From the NCBI GenBank assembly GCA_001305055.1, contig BBZX01000001.1, positions 310,001-374,000 on the forward strand: 64,000 bases of DNA, read 5' to 3'. Below are positions 9,763 to 17,546 of the stretch, in pieces. A program made the position numbers and the translations under genes. The notes under the pieces are model-generated. The model was not told the DNA's origin and searched no databases. It saw nothing but the letters and a program-made list of their open reading frames with translations. Numbering within the stretch: the first letter of the stretch is position 1; each line of letters starts with the position of its first letter. Origin of the DNA: Clostridia bacterium UC5.1-1C12. Its GTDB lineage: Bacteria > Bacillota_I > Bacilli_A > Erysipelotrichales > Erysipelotrichaceae.

Positions 9763-9934
9763 ATGTAAATGTCATATTCTATTTTGGGTAAAAAAATAAC
9801 TCTCCACCACACCTTTGGCGAAAAGCTTCCAATCTACTATTTCTTATTATGTTTTTATCTTCTTAAATTTCTTGAAAGTCCTGAAAACCGCTTAAAATGG
9901 GCATTTATGCGATTAGTCCTAATAACTCACGCTC
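9763..9934. mobile_element. Terminal region of the Tn1549-like ICE, junction with hsdM near 9934/9935
   Basis: No gene is visible between the rep leader and hsdM. HsdM reads cleanly to DFIMAN (codon 9935-9937), where PPF should follow, then continues with nine unrelated residues (ERELLGLIA) and a stop at 9905. I read this as the ICE boundary. The rest of hsdM should lie at the far ICE end outside the window. The exact crossover cannot be fixed without the other junction. Confidence 0.55.
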
Positions 9935-10768
9935 ATTAGCCATTATAAAATCAGCTTTTAATGTTTTGTGCAAATCATTGGTAAATGTATCTGCGTTATA
10001 TTGACCAAAATCAGCATCTATCCCTCTAATTGCCATATTAATTTTTGCCATTTTCCATGTATCTGGATTTGCTTCTTGACCATAGACAGAAATACTATCT
10101 CTATTCCCACTATGAGCTTGAATGAATTTTGCCGATTGAACAAACATCCCACCTGAACCACAACATGGGTCATACACACGACAGTTATCATATGGTTTTA
10201 ATATTTCTACTAATAATTTTACAATGCTAGATGGTGTATAGAATTCTCCTCCATCTTTTCCTTCTTTTGCCGCAAATTCAGCTATACAATATTCATATGT
10301 TCTACCAAGTAAATCCATATCTTGATCAGTACCATCCATATGAATTTTATTAGTAAATAAATCTACAACATCTCCTAAAACTGTTTTATCTAAGTCAGGT
10401 GTTCCATAATTTTTAGGCAATACACCTTTTAATGTCGTATTTTCCTTTTCGATTGCTTCCATTGCTTCATCGATATATTTACCAATCTCTGGTTCACGGG
10501 AATGAACTGCTATATAATCCCATCTTGCAACTTCTGGAATGAAGAAAATATTTTCTTCTGTATATGCGTCTTTATCTTCTTCAAAACCATAACCTTCTTC
10601 AACCAATTCTTTATAACGCTTATCAAAAGCACTTGATACATAACGTAAAAATATTAGTCCTATAATTACTTTTCTATAATCAGCAGCTGGAATATGCCCC
10701 CATAATACACACGCTGCATCCCACAGTTCTTTTTCAAATCCAATATTTGCATTTGTTTCTTTCGCCAT
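9905..10768 (-). pseudogene. hsdM: HsdM type I DNA methyltransferase, truncated by ICE insertion
   Basis: First 278 residues of a type I restriction-modification M subunit. The N-terminal helical domain (LWDAACVLWGHIPAADYRKVIIGLIFLRYVS) and the AdoMet-binding motif I (VYDPCCGSGGMF) are intact, and EFYTPSSIVKLLVEIL is typical of the family. The protein stops just where catalytic motif IV NPPF should follow, and the last nine residues come from the inserted ICE. Without motif IV it cannot methylate DNA. It is preceded by an XRE gene two bases upstream, so modification was probably under controller control. Confidence 0.88.
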
Positions 10769-10770
10769 AT

Positions 10771-10976
10771 CTAATCCTCCCTTATAATTTCTACTATATC
10801 TTCGATATTACAATTTAATCCTTTGCATATCTTTACTAACACTTCCATAGATACATATTCATTCTTTGAAAGTTTAGCTAAAGTATTTTGACCAATACCT
10901 ACTTTTTAGCAAATTCCGTTTTCTTTAATCCTTTATCAATTAAAAGTTTAAACAATCTATTATAGCAAACGTTCAT
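10771..10976 (-). CDS. XRE-family controller protein of the RM system (1-nt frameshift)
   Basis: About 68-residue Cro/C1-type helix-turn-helix protein. Its N-terminus MNVCYNRLFKLLIDKGLKKTEF and, after restoring one A in the run near 10905, VGIGQNTLAKLSKNEYVSMEVL give a complete HTH domain. The stop lies two bases before the hsdM start, and GGGAGGAT at the stop is the hsdM ribosome-binding site. Position and size fit a controller that times methylase expression. An inverted repeat 18 nt upstream is a candidate operator. Confidence 0.7.
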
Positions 10977-10993
10977 AGCACGCTCCTTTCTAC

Positions 10994-11029
10994 ATTCCAT
11001 AATAGAAACATTTTTCACACTTATGGAAT
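10994..11029. promoter_or_regulatory. Inverted-repeat operator upstream of the XRE controller
   Basis: Perfect 9-bp inverted repeat ATTCCATAA ... TTATGGAAT with an 18-nt spacer, beginning 18 nt upstream of the controller ATG. Spacing and symmetry fit a dimeric XRE regulator. A TATAAT-like box lies just upstream on the minus strand near 11042-11048. Autoregulation is inferred. Confidence 0.5.
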
Positions 11030-11223
11030 AACAAATTACCCGATTATATCCAAGAAACGATATCTTCTATTGAATAATCATTTAATGAATATATCTTTTA
11101 ATCGCTTAATTTCTAATTTTCTATTTAATTATAAACTATTTCACATCATAATGATAGATTATCTTTGCTTTTACACATATTTTTACATAAAACATAAAGA
11201 ATTAGTATCTATAAATGATAAAA

Positions 11224-11245
11224 GTCTCAGTTACTTGGCTGAGAC
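11224..11245 (-). terminator. Rho-independent terminator after mobV
   Basis: Minus strand reads GTCTCAG, an 8-nt loop, CTGAGAC and then TTTTATC. The 7-bp stem is perfect and sits about 10 nt past the mobV stop, separating mob from the RM controller. Confidence 0.75.
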
Positions 11246-11253
11246 CTTGATTT

Positions 11254-12466
11254 TTATATTGTTCGTTCATGTTTTTTATGTTGCTGATGTTTGGGAACAT
11301 CTTTTTCTGTATGAATCACTTTATGAATAAACGCTCTAACTAACTCTGGTGCTTTTCTAATAGCTTCAATAAAATCTTTGGTTTGTTCCTTAAGCTCTTC
11401 ATATCGTCTTTTCCAAATGCCTATATCTTTTTTAGCCTCTTCTAATTTCGTTATTTAAGCTAATTATTTTACTTTTATATTCAATACTCTGCTTCGCAAG
11501 TTTTTTTAATTTCTTAGCTTCAGGTTTGGTAAATTGAATATTACCAGTAAAGGTTTCTTTTCCCATATAATCAATTTCTTCATATCGTGCTTGAATATGA
11601 TTTTGAATTTTAGACGCTGATTCAATTTGTTTTTAATTTCTTTTCATTAGATACAACTTGATTTTGCAATTTATCTAAGCGTTCTTTTTCTTTTTCAACC
11701 TTAAACTGTGTAACCGTTAAATGTTCTTCACTGCTGCCACGCTCTCCTCTTTCTAAATCATCATATCCTTTGTTTTTCATCGCTTGAAAGAAATCATCTT
11801 GTAAAACGCTATATGACTTTCTTAATACAGGCTTTCCATTCTTTTGCAGGATTGGTTTGCCTTCTTCATCAAATGCCGGTTTAGAATTCCATTTTTACTA
11901 GAACTTACTTGTCTAATTACTTCTTTGACAGTTCCAACTAAATTTTTATCCTTACATCGTTTAGACCATAAGATTTCTTTTTCCACTGTAGGAATATAAA
12001 CTACATGAAGATGATAGTGATAAATATCTTTCCCTAGTACTTCTGACATCGCACGATTTCTTTCATCCGCATGCATGACTGCTGATAGAATATATTCTTC
12101 ACCACCCACAATATCGATCGCTACATGATAGGCATCTAAATAAAACTGTTTGGCAAATTCATAACCACCATGATTGTGAAAGTAAGCAGAATTCACATCA
12201 AAGATAAGTTCGCCATAGTGGTCGGCATCTTGTTTTAATCCTCTTGTTGAAATTACTTTATCTTTCTCTAATTCTTTAAACATTTCTTCATATTTTGCGA
12301 TTGGCTTTTTATAATGCACATTCATAAAACTTCTTTCTGCAACGATATCTGGATTTCGATAAACGCTCATTTCTCTTTCATTATGTTCTTCCGTATGAGC
12401 AATAGTAGTTTCTTTTAAATTTCTGTTTCGTACAAATGTTCGATCAACTCCATCATTTCTTGCCAC
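11254..12466 (-). CDS. mobV: MobV-family relaxase (Pre/Mob), several frameshifts
   Basis: Relaxase that nicks oriT and leads the transferred strand of a mobilizable element. The N-terminal domain carries the MobV signatures HNERE (residues 28-32), the HADERNRAMSE histidine/acid motif and the HYHLHVVYIP histidine cluster. The C-terminal half is a coiled coil (FKVEKEKERLDKLQNQV, KKLKKLAKQSIEYKSKI). At least three 1-nt indels, near 11890, 11632 and 11456, break it; correction gives about 404 residues ending KKHERTI. ATG 12466 lies just beside a pMV158-like oriT. It would need a helper ICE such as the one inserted nearby. Confidence 0.82.
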
Positions 12467-12492
12467 ATTTTAAATCCTTCCTTTCTCAAAGA

Positions 12493-12535
12493 ATGCACTT
12501 TTTCAAAGTGTAATAACTCACTATGACACTTTCAA
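12493..12535 (-). other. Candidate oriT for MobV
   Basis: The minus strand contains CATAGTGAGTTATTACACTT, closely matching the TAGTG(T)GTTA core of the pMV158-type oriT that MobV relaxases nick. Flanking short inverted repeats (CACTTT/AAAGTG) sit on one side. The site is directly upstream of mobV, where this family keeps its oriT. The nick position is inferred by analogy. Confidence 0.55.
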
Positions 12536-12580
12536 ACTTACAGTTGTAAAGATGTCGTGGGCTCTGCGAGGCTTTCTACA

Positions 12581-12731
12581 TCAAGAAATCTAAATATTTC
12601 TTGATAGTCAAACAAACAGCAGTTGTTCACTCCTTTTGTTTGCAAAATGCTACGATAGCGACGATAGTTACGATATTTTAGATATCGCCATTACTACTTA
12701 AATCATCGTCGCAATCGTTACATATCGTTGC
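12581..12731. repeat. Repeat-rich intergenic region, candidate replication or control region
   Basis: Between the helicase gene and mobV there is a perfect 9-bp hairpin (TCAAGAAAT/ATTTCTTGA, 12581-12604) and a cluster of CGAT-type repeats: ACGATA units at 12651-12675 and an 8-bp inverted pair GCGACGAT/ATCGTCGC at 12658-12665 and 12705-12712. No gene is present. The clustering beside a RepA-like helicase suggests an origin or regulator target; unproven. Confidence 0.4.
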
Positions 12732-12734
12732 ACC

Positions 12735-13913
12735 TTAAGTTTTAGTGACAAAACTCAAGGTGATTCTTCTTCCTGAATGTTTCGGCTTATTTTCGTATGC
12801 GATATTATAATCACTTAGTAATACTCCTGCCTTAACATTCAAGTGTCTCGTTAATGAATTTGCTTTCATATCCAAATTCAATGCCTCGACTAGTTCGGTT
12901 GGACTACCACACCACATATTCTTTTTATCATTAACTAAATTAGCAATTGCTTCAAGAATTTCATCTGGTGGACTTAACCATAGTTCCGTCTCAACCTCTT
13001 TTAGATTCCAAACCAAATGTTCTAAATCTTTTTCAAGATGTAACATTTGCTCTGGTTGATCTCTTCCGGCTATTTCTAAGGTAGCCGTCTTACCTGTTCG
13101 TTTTTCTTTTTGTAAAACAAACGCTCCATCAGCTGCACCTAGTAGTCCATTTGTTCCTGAAATCATATCAAACTTATCATCTGCTTGTTGTTTACGAGTA
13201 TGATGAACAAGCAATAAACAGATTCCATACTCATCAGCGAATTGTTTCAGTTGCGTAATAATTTCATAATCACTTGAATAACTATATTTGTCATTTCTTG
13301 ATTCTCTTATTTTTTGTAAAGTATCAATGATAATCAATTTGGTATTCTCGTGTTCATTCATAAATCGTAACAGTTGTTCATTTAAGCCTAGACCTAATTG
13401 TTTAGAAGTAGTCGCAAAATATAATTCATCAGTACCCTCTACTCCAAACATTTGAAATAAACGCTTTTGCAATCTTCGATAATCATCTTCAAGTGCGAGA
13501 TATAATACTGTTCCTTGCTTAACTTCAAAATTCCATAAAGCTTTACCAGTACTAACATGATAAGCAATCTGTGCCATCATAAATGATTTACCTACCTTTG
13601 GTGCTCCCACAAATAAATAAGTTCCCGGATATAGAAGTCCTTCAATGATAGGCGGTTTATTCGTAAATACATGTTCATATAGATTATTCATAGTTAAGGT
13701 TTCCATATAGCCAGGTTTACTTTTTTCAAGAAACTGTTGATATTCTTCACTCGCTTCATATTCAGCTAATAGTTTTAACATATCATCCAAGTTATTATTG
13801 TCTGGCTCATTTTCATTTGTTATAATTTCTTGTGTTAAGTTATAAGGTGACTGTTCCTCATTAGCTCCAACTAACGATAAAGGATCAGTCATTTTTTCTT
13901 GTTCTAATGACAT
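12735..13913 (-). CDS. RepA-like AAA helicase/ATPase of the mobilizable element
   Basis: 392-residue RecA-fold ATPase of the AAA_25/RepA-helicase type. Walker A is GAPKVGKSF (about residue 100), Walker B TKLIIIDTL, followed by LLLVHHTRK, the conserved sensor segment of hexameric RepA-like helicases, and SGTNGLLGAADGAFVL. The C-terminal quarter resembles a winged helix. It probably drives replication of the excised element. ATG 13913 overlaps the stop of the upstream small HTH gene by 10 nt. Frame intact. Confidence 0.8.
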   Translation of the reverse strand: MSLEQEKMTDPLSLVGANEEQSPYNLTQEIITNENEPDNNNLDDMLKLLAEYEASEEYQQFLEKSKPGYMETLTMNNLYEHVFTNKPPIIEGLLYPGTYLFVGAPKVGKSFMMAQIAYHVSTGKALWNFEVKQGTVLYLALEDDYRRLQKRLFQMFGVEGTDELYFATTSKQLGLGLNEQLLRFMNEHENTKLIIIDTLQKIRESRNDKYSYSSDYEIITQLKQFADEYGICLLLVHHTRKQQADDKFDMISGTNGLLGAADGAFVLQKEKRTGKTATLEIAGRDQPEQMLHLEKDLEHLVWNLKEVETELWLSPPDEILEAIANLVNDKKNMWCGSPTELVEALNLDMKANSLTRHLNVKAGVLLSDYNIAYENKPKHSGRRITLSFVTKT

Positions 13914-14105
13914 TCTTTTTCACCACCAATCTCTAAGCCATAAAACTTTTGTTTGAAATATTGAATTGGACATTTTCCAGCAATCGTAATATATCCCATC
14001 GCTTTTAATTCTTTATTTAAATCTCTAACAATTTGATAAGACTTGCTACGACTGATATTCATTATTTCTTTGAATTTCTTCTGCTGTAATAAATTGAGCT
14101 TTCAT
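13904..14105 (-). CDS. Small winged-helix / excisionase-like protein (1-nt frameshift)
   Basis: About 66-residue DNA-binding protein with the helix-turn-helix IMNISRSKSYQIVRDLNKELKAMGYI and a C-terminal KCPIQYFKQKFYG typical of small regulators or excisionase-like proteins next to integrases. An extra A near 14060 shifts the first 18 codons; removing it gives one frame from ATG 14105, which has AAAGGAGGTG upstream, to TAG 13904. It is the first gene of the helicase-mob operon. Role as directionality factor is inferred. Confidence 0.6.
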
Positions 14106-14175
14106 AGTGTTTTCACCTCCTTTAGCTTTTTTGTGTACTAAATGTGCATTCAATTCATATAATTTATCATTATAT

Positions 14176-14214
14176 GCACTATTAATACATATTCATTATA
14201 CGAATATATAGTGC
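14176..14214. promoter_or_regulatory. Candidate operator between divergent promoters
   Basis: GCACTAT (14176-14182) and ATAGTGC (14208-14214) form a perfect 7-bp inverted repeat, and ATATTC/GAATAT lies inside it, so both arms are extended symmetrically. It covers the -10 of the minus-strand promoter. An 11-bp direct repeat TAATACATATT occurs at 14183 and 14250. The adjacent XRE repressor is the obvious candidate binder. Confidence 0.45.
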
Positions 14215-14223
14215 GGGTGTCAA
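14195..14223 (-). promoter_or_regulatory. Strong consensus promoter for the xis-helicase-mob operon
   Basis: Minus strand TTGACA (14218-14223), 17-nt spacer, TATAAT (14195-14200): a perfect sigma-A consensus reading into the small HTH gene that starts at 14105. Such a strong promoter in a mobile element is normally silenced by a repressor, consistent with the overlapping inverted repeat. Confidence 0.75.
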
Positions 14224-14246
14224 TATAAAATAATATAGATATGTAC

Positions 14247-14275
14247 TTGTAATACATATTATGGAATGTTATAAT
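14247..14275 (+). promoter_or_regulatory. Promoter of the repressor gene
   Basis: TTGTAA (14247-14252), 17-nt spacer, TATAAT (14270-14275), 20 nt before the repressor start codon at 14296. The second copy of the 11-bp direct repeat overlaps its -35 and spacer, which fits autoregulation. Confidence 0.7.
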
Positions 14276-14295
14276 ATGGACGAGGTGAACGAAAA

Positions 14296-14892
14296 ATGAA
14301 TAAAATGGATTATTCTGCCATAGGGTTAAGAATTAGAACCCTAAGAAAAAAGAAAGGACTAAATCAAACGGAATTTGCGAAACTGCTTGATAAGTCATTG
14401 CGTACTGTACAAAAATATGAAACTGGCGAAATTGAGGTTTCGTTCTCTGTCGTTAATCAAATTGCTCAAGTGCTTGATACGACTACATCTTACATACTAG
14501 GGATTGATACCGATGTTGCTCCAATTAGAAGTCTTGCTGATATATTAGGCTTTCTATTTGAATTAGAAAAGGTATCAAATCTTAACTTCAATATTGATGT
14601 TAAGAAACCGCCTAGAAGCGAAGAATGGGAATGTTCTATTAGCTTTAAAGGAAAAGATCTAGAAGCTGATTACAACGCAGACATGTGCCTATTCTTAGAA
14701 GAATGGGAGAATGAAAGACAAGAAGTTCAATCATATACTCATTCCCAAGCGACATATCGCAAATGGCAAGATCAGACCCTTGCATATTATGCCTCTTGTG
14801 GTTTAGAGAGCAACGAGCCTGAGGAATTAAGCGAAGAAGAACGCATTGAAAAACGAAATGCATACTTAGAAAACTTATATCACTCTAATTAA
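14296..14892 (+). CDS. XRE-family repressor of the mobilizable element
   Basis: 198-residue regulator with an N-terminal Cro/CI helix-turn-helix (IGLRIRTLRKKKGLNQTEFA, LDKSLRTVQKYETGEIEVS) followed by an acidic C-terminal domain of unknown fold. GAGGTG precedes the ATG. It is divergent from the small HTH-helicase-mob operon and upstream of the integrase, the usual layout for a lysogeny-type repressor of an integrative element. Frame intact. Confidence 0.85.
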   Translation: MNKMDYSAIGLRIRTLRKKKGLNQTEFAKLLDKSLRTVQKYETGEIEVSFSVVNQIAQVLDTTTSYILGIDTDVAPIRSLADILGFLFELEKVSNLNFNIDVKKPPRSEEWECSISFKGKDLEADYNADMCLFLEEWENERQEVQSYTHSQATYRKWQDQTLAYYASCGLESNEPEELSEEERIEKRNAYLENLYHSN

Positions 14893-14942
14893 GAGAAAAC
14901 TAAGGTCTGACATAGAAAAATCAAAAGAAAGAGGTAATTTTT

Positions 14943-16040
14943 ATGTCAGTAACTAAAGACTCAAAAACAGGAAAATGGATGTCACAAATCCGCATTAAAG
15001 ATTGGACTGGAAAAGAAGTCCATAAAAAGAAAAAGAGGCTTCTCCACGAAAAAAGAAGCCCTACAATGGGAAAAAGAATTTATCGAACAATCAAATGGTA
15101 GCGTAGGAATGTTATTCAAAGATTTTGTTAATATCTATTTAAAAGATATGTCTCATCGTTTAAAGCCATCAACTATCGCTAATAAACGCTATATGATCGA
15201 TACAAAGATTATTCCCTATTTTGGTATGATGACATTAAATGCAATTAAACCTACCGATGTCAGACATTGGCAAAATGAACTTACTAGCTATCGTGATGAA
15301 AATGGTCAACCTTATTCACAAACTTATCTAAGAACAGTTAGTAACCAAATCACTGCGATTTTCAATTATGCCGTGAAGTATTATGGTCTAAAAGAAAATC
15401 CTTGTCATAAAGCTGGCGGCATGGGTAAAAAGCACGCTGATGAAATGTTGTTTTGGACAAAAGAAGAATTTCAAACGTTTATAGATTGTATGAAGCATAA
15501 GACCACAAGTTACACCATGTTTATGACTTTATATTATACAGGTATTCGTATTGGTGAATTGCTTGCCTTAACACCTGCTGATATTGATTTAAACAAGAAA
15601 ACACTAACAATCAATAAAAGCTATCAAAGATTAAACTGCAAGGATATTATTTCATCACCGAAAACACCTAAAAGCAATCGTATCATCACTATGCCAACCG
15701 CTTTATGCGATTGTCTTAAAGACTACATGAGTAAGTTATATGAGATCGATGATGACCATCGTTTATTTCCAGTATCAAAAAACTTTGTAGAACGAGAAAT
15801 TAAACGAGGTTGTGATGATTCTGGAGTAAAAAGATTAGAATTCATGATATACGACATAGTCATGCCAGTTTACTTGTAGAACTAGGATTTTCTCCACTTT
15901 TAATTGCCGAAAGACTAGGACATGAGCGTGTTCAAACTACTATGGATACCTATAGTCATCTATATCCAAATAAACAAATTGAAGTAGCCAATCAACTAGA
16001 TTCTCTAATTTCTAATGGGGTGGCTACAAAAAATCCATAA
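14943..16040 (+). CDS. int: Tyrosine integrase targeting guaA (two frameshifts)
   Basis: Phage-type tyrosine recombinase of about 366 residues. An AP2-like arm-binding N-terminus (VTKDSKTGKWMSQIRIKDW) is followed by the SAM-like domain (YLKDMSHRLKPSTIANKRYM) and the catalytic domain with Arg in YTGIRIGELLAL, HDIRHSHAS, LGHERVQTT and Tyr in MDTYSHLYP. One missing base near 15036 and another near 15836 split it; the corrected frame ends VATKNP at TAA 16040. It reads toward the 3' end of the guaA paralogue, so it most likely integrated the element there. Confidence 0.88.
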
Positions 16041-16047
16041 AGTGTAG

Positions 16048-16068
16048 CCAATTTGTAGCCACTAAAAA
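16048..16068 (+). repeat. Direct repeat shared with the second guaA junction (copy 1)
   Basis: A 21-bp sequence starting CCAATTTGTAGCC and ending ACTAAAAA recurs exactly at 23838-23858. Both copies follow an integrase 3' end and precede a guaA terminator, about 7.8 kb apart. Likely part of the integrase end or attachment region of two related elements. Confidence 0.6.
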
Positions 16069-16073
16069 CAAAA

Positions 16074-16112
16074 AGTCTTAGAAAGCCTTTATTTAAGGCA
16101 TATTCTAAGACT
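16074..16112 (-). terminator. Bidirectional terminator between int and guaA paralogue
   Basis: Long hairpin with outer arms AGTCTTAGA/TCTAAGACT and inner GCCTT/AAGGC; in the minus direction it is followed by TTTTTGTTTTT. It ends guaA transcription and may also stop int transcription. Confidence 0.75.
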
Positions 16113-16129
16113 ATAAAACACTTAATTTG

Positions 16130-16151
16130 TTATTCCCACTCAATTGTTGCC
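16130..16151. other. Candidate attachment site in the 3' end of guaA paralogue
   Basis: The last codons and stop of the guaA paralogue read TTATTCCCACTCAATTGTTG on the plus strand. The same stretch at the intact guaA differs only at wobble bases. Integrases next to guaA typically use this 3' end as att site and restore the gene on insertion. The partner site would be off the left edge. Confidence 0.5.
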
Positions 16152-17434
16152 GTCGGTTTGGTGATAAATCATAGCAAACTCGATTTACATTGGCAACTTC
16201 CTTTAAGATACGATCAGTGATTTTCAACAATACCGGCCAATCTATTTGTTCAATAGAGGCAGTCATTGCATCTACCGTATTCACTGCTCTTAAAATCACC
16301 GGATATTCGAATGATCTTGCATTATCTCTGACACCCACTGATTTAAAATCAGGAACAACAGTAAAATACTGCCACACCTTTTTATCCAAGCCAGCATTGT
16401 GGAACTCTTCACGTAAAATCGCATCTGCTTCTCTAACCGCTTCAAGACGCTCTTTAGTAATTGCGCCTAAGCAGCGAACACCAAGTCCAGGTCCAGGGAA
16501 TGGCTGACGGAAAACCATTTCATCAGGCAATCCTAACTCTAAACCGCAGGCACGTACCTCATCTTTGAATAATTGACGCAATGGTTCTACTAATTCAAAA
16601 TCCAAATCCTCAGGCAGTCCACCTACATTATGATGTGATTTTACAACCTTCGCTGTCTTTGTACCGCTTTCCACGATATCCGGATAAATAGTTCCCTGAG
16701 CTAAAAAATCAATGCCCTCAAGTTTTCTTGCTTCTTCTTCAAAAACACGGATAAATTCCGCACCAATAATTTACGTTTTTCTTCGGGATCAGCGATACCC
16801 GCCAGCTTGCCTAAAATCTTTCACTGGCATCAACATAGACTAAATTGGCATCAAGCTGATTCTTAAATACCTCAATAACGCTTTCTGACTCACCCTTGCG
16901 CATGAGGCCATGATTCACATGTACACAAACCAATTGTTTGCCGATCGCCTTAACCAATAATGCCGCAACAACTGAACTGTCTACACCGCCAGACAATGCT
17001 AGTAAAACCTTTCGGTCACCCACCTGCTGACGAATTAATTCCACTTGATCAGCGACAAAGTTTTTCATGTTCCAGTTGGCTTCAGCATGACATGTATCAA
17101 AAACAAATTTTTTAAGCAAGTCAGTGCGGGCATCCTTATCCTCAGGCCAGCAGGCTAATTTTCCTTCACAAAAAGCTGGTTCATGTTCAACTGCCATTAC
17201 CGGATAACCTGCTTCATATACGCATTTGCATACATCAATCCGTTCCCTGTCAATCATATGATTTGGCCCGCCGTTAATAATAATTCCCTTAACATTTGGC
17301 AGTTTCTCTAATTCATCCTTGGTAATATCATGCGGATATATCTCACTGTATACACCTAATTCACGAATTTCTCTGGCTAAACGTGTGTTATCGCTGCTGC
17401 CTAAATCCAATATTACAATCATATCTTGTTTCAT
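16130..17434 (-). CDS. Short GuaA paralogue without amidotransferase triad (frameshifts)
   Basis: GMP synthase-like protein of about 435 residues after correction, against 510 for the intact guaA in this window. The N-terminal glutaminase domain is only about 120 residues: it begins [30 protein letters not shown] and keeps INGGPN, but the nucleophile motif GICYGMQ is absent ([15 protein letters not shown] instead) and no HPE is visible. The ATP pyrophosphatase domain keeps [15 protein letters not shown], and [12 protein letters not shown] with the dimerisation C-terminus is present. Three 1-nt deletions (near 16815, 16770 and 16158) split it. If expressed, it could use only free ammonia or may have another role. 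Full length and origin inferred. Confidence 0.75.
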
Positions 17435-17501
17435 TCTGTCTCTCCTTTACCTTTTACACTACTATTAATGTACCATATTTTGACAATCGCTGCATCTAAT
17501 A

Positions 17502-17539
17502 AATAGAATCATTACATATTTTTATCAAATGATTCTATT
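17502..17539 (-). terminator. Hairpin terminator after the TetM-like/NYN gene
   Basis: Perfect 12-bp inverted repeat AATAGAATCATT/AATGATTCTATT around a 14-nt A/T-rich loop, 8 nt past the stop. The tract after it (TTTATTAG) is only moderately U-rich, so termination may be partial. Confidence 0.55.
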
Positions 17540-17546
17540 AACTGTT

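Noticed and set aside
11070..11330. Plus-strand open frame of 86 hydrophobic residues
   Set aside because: It is A/T-rich, lacks a family match, crosses the mobV terminator and the mobV 3' end, and has no ribosome-binding site.
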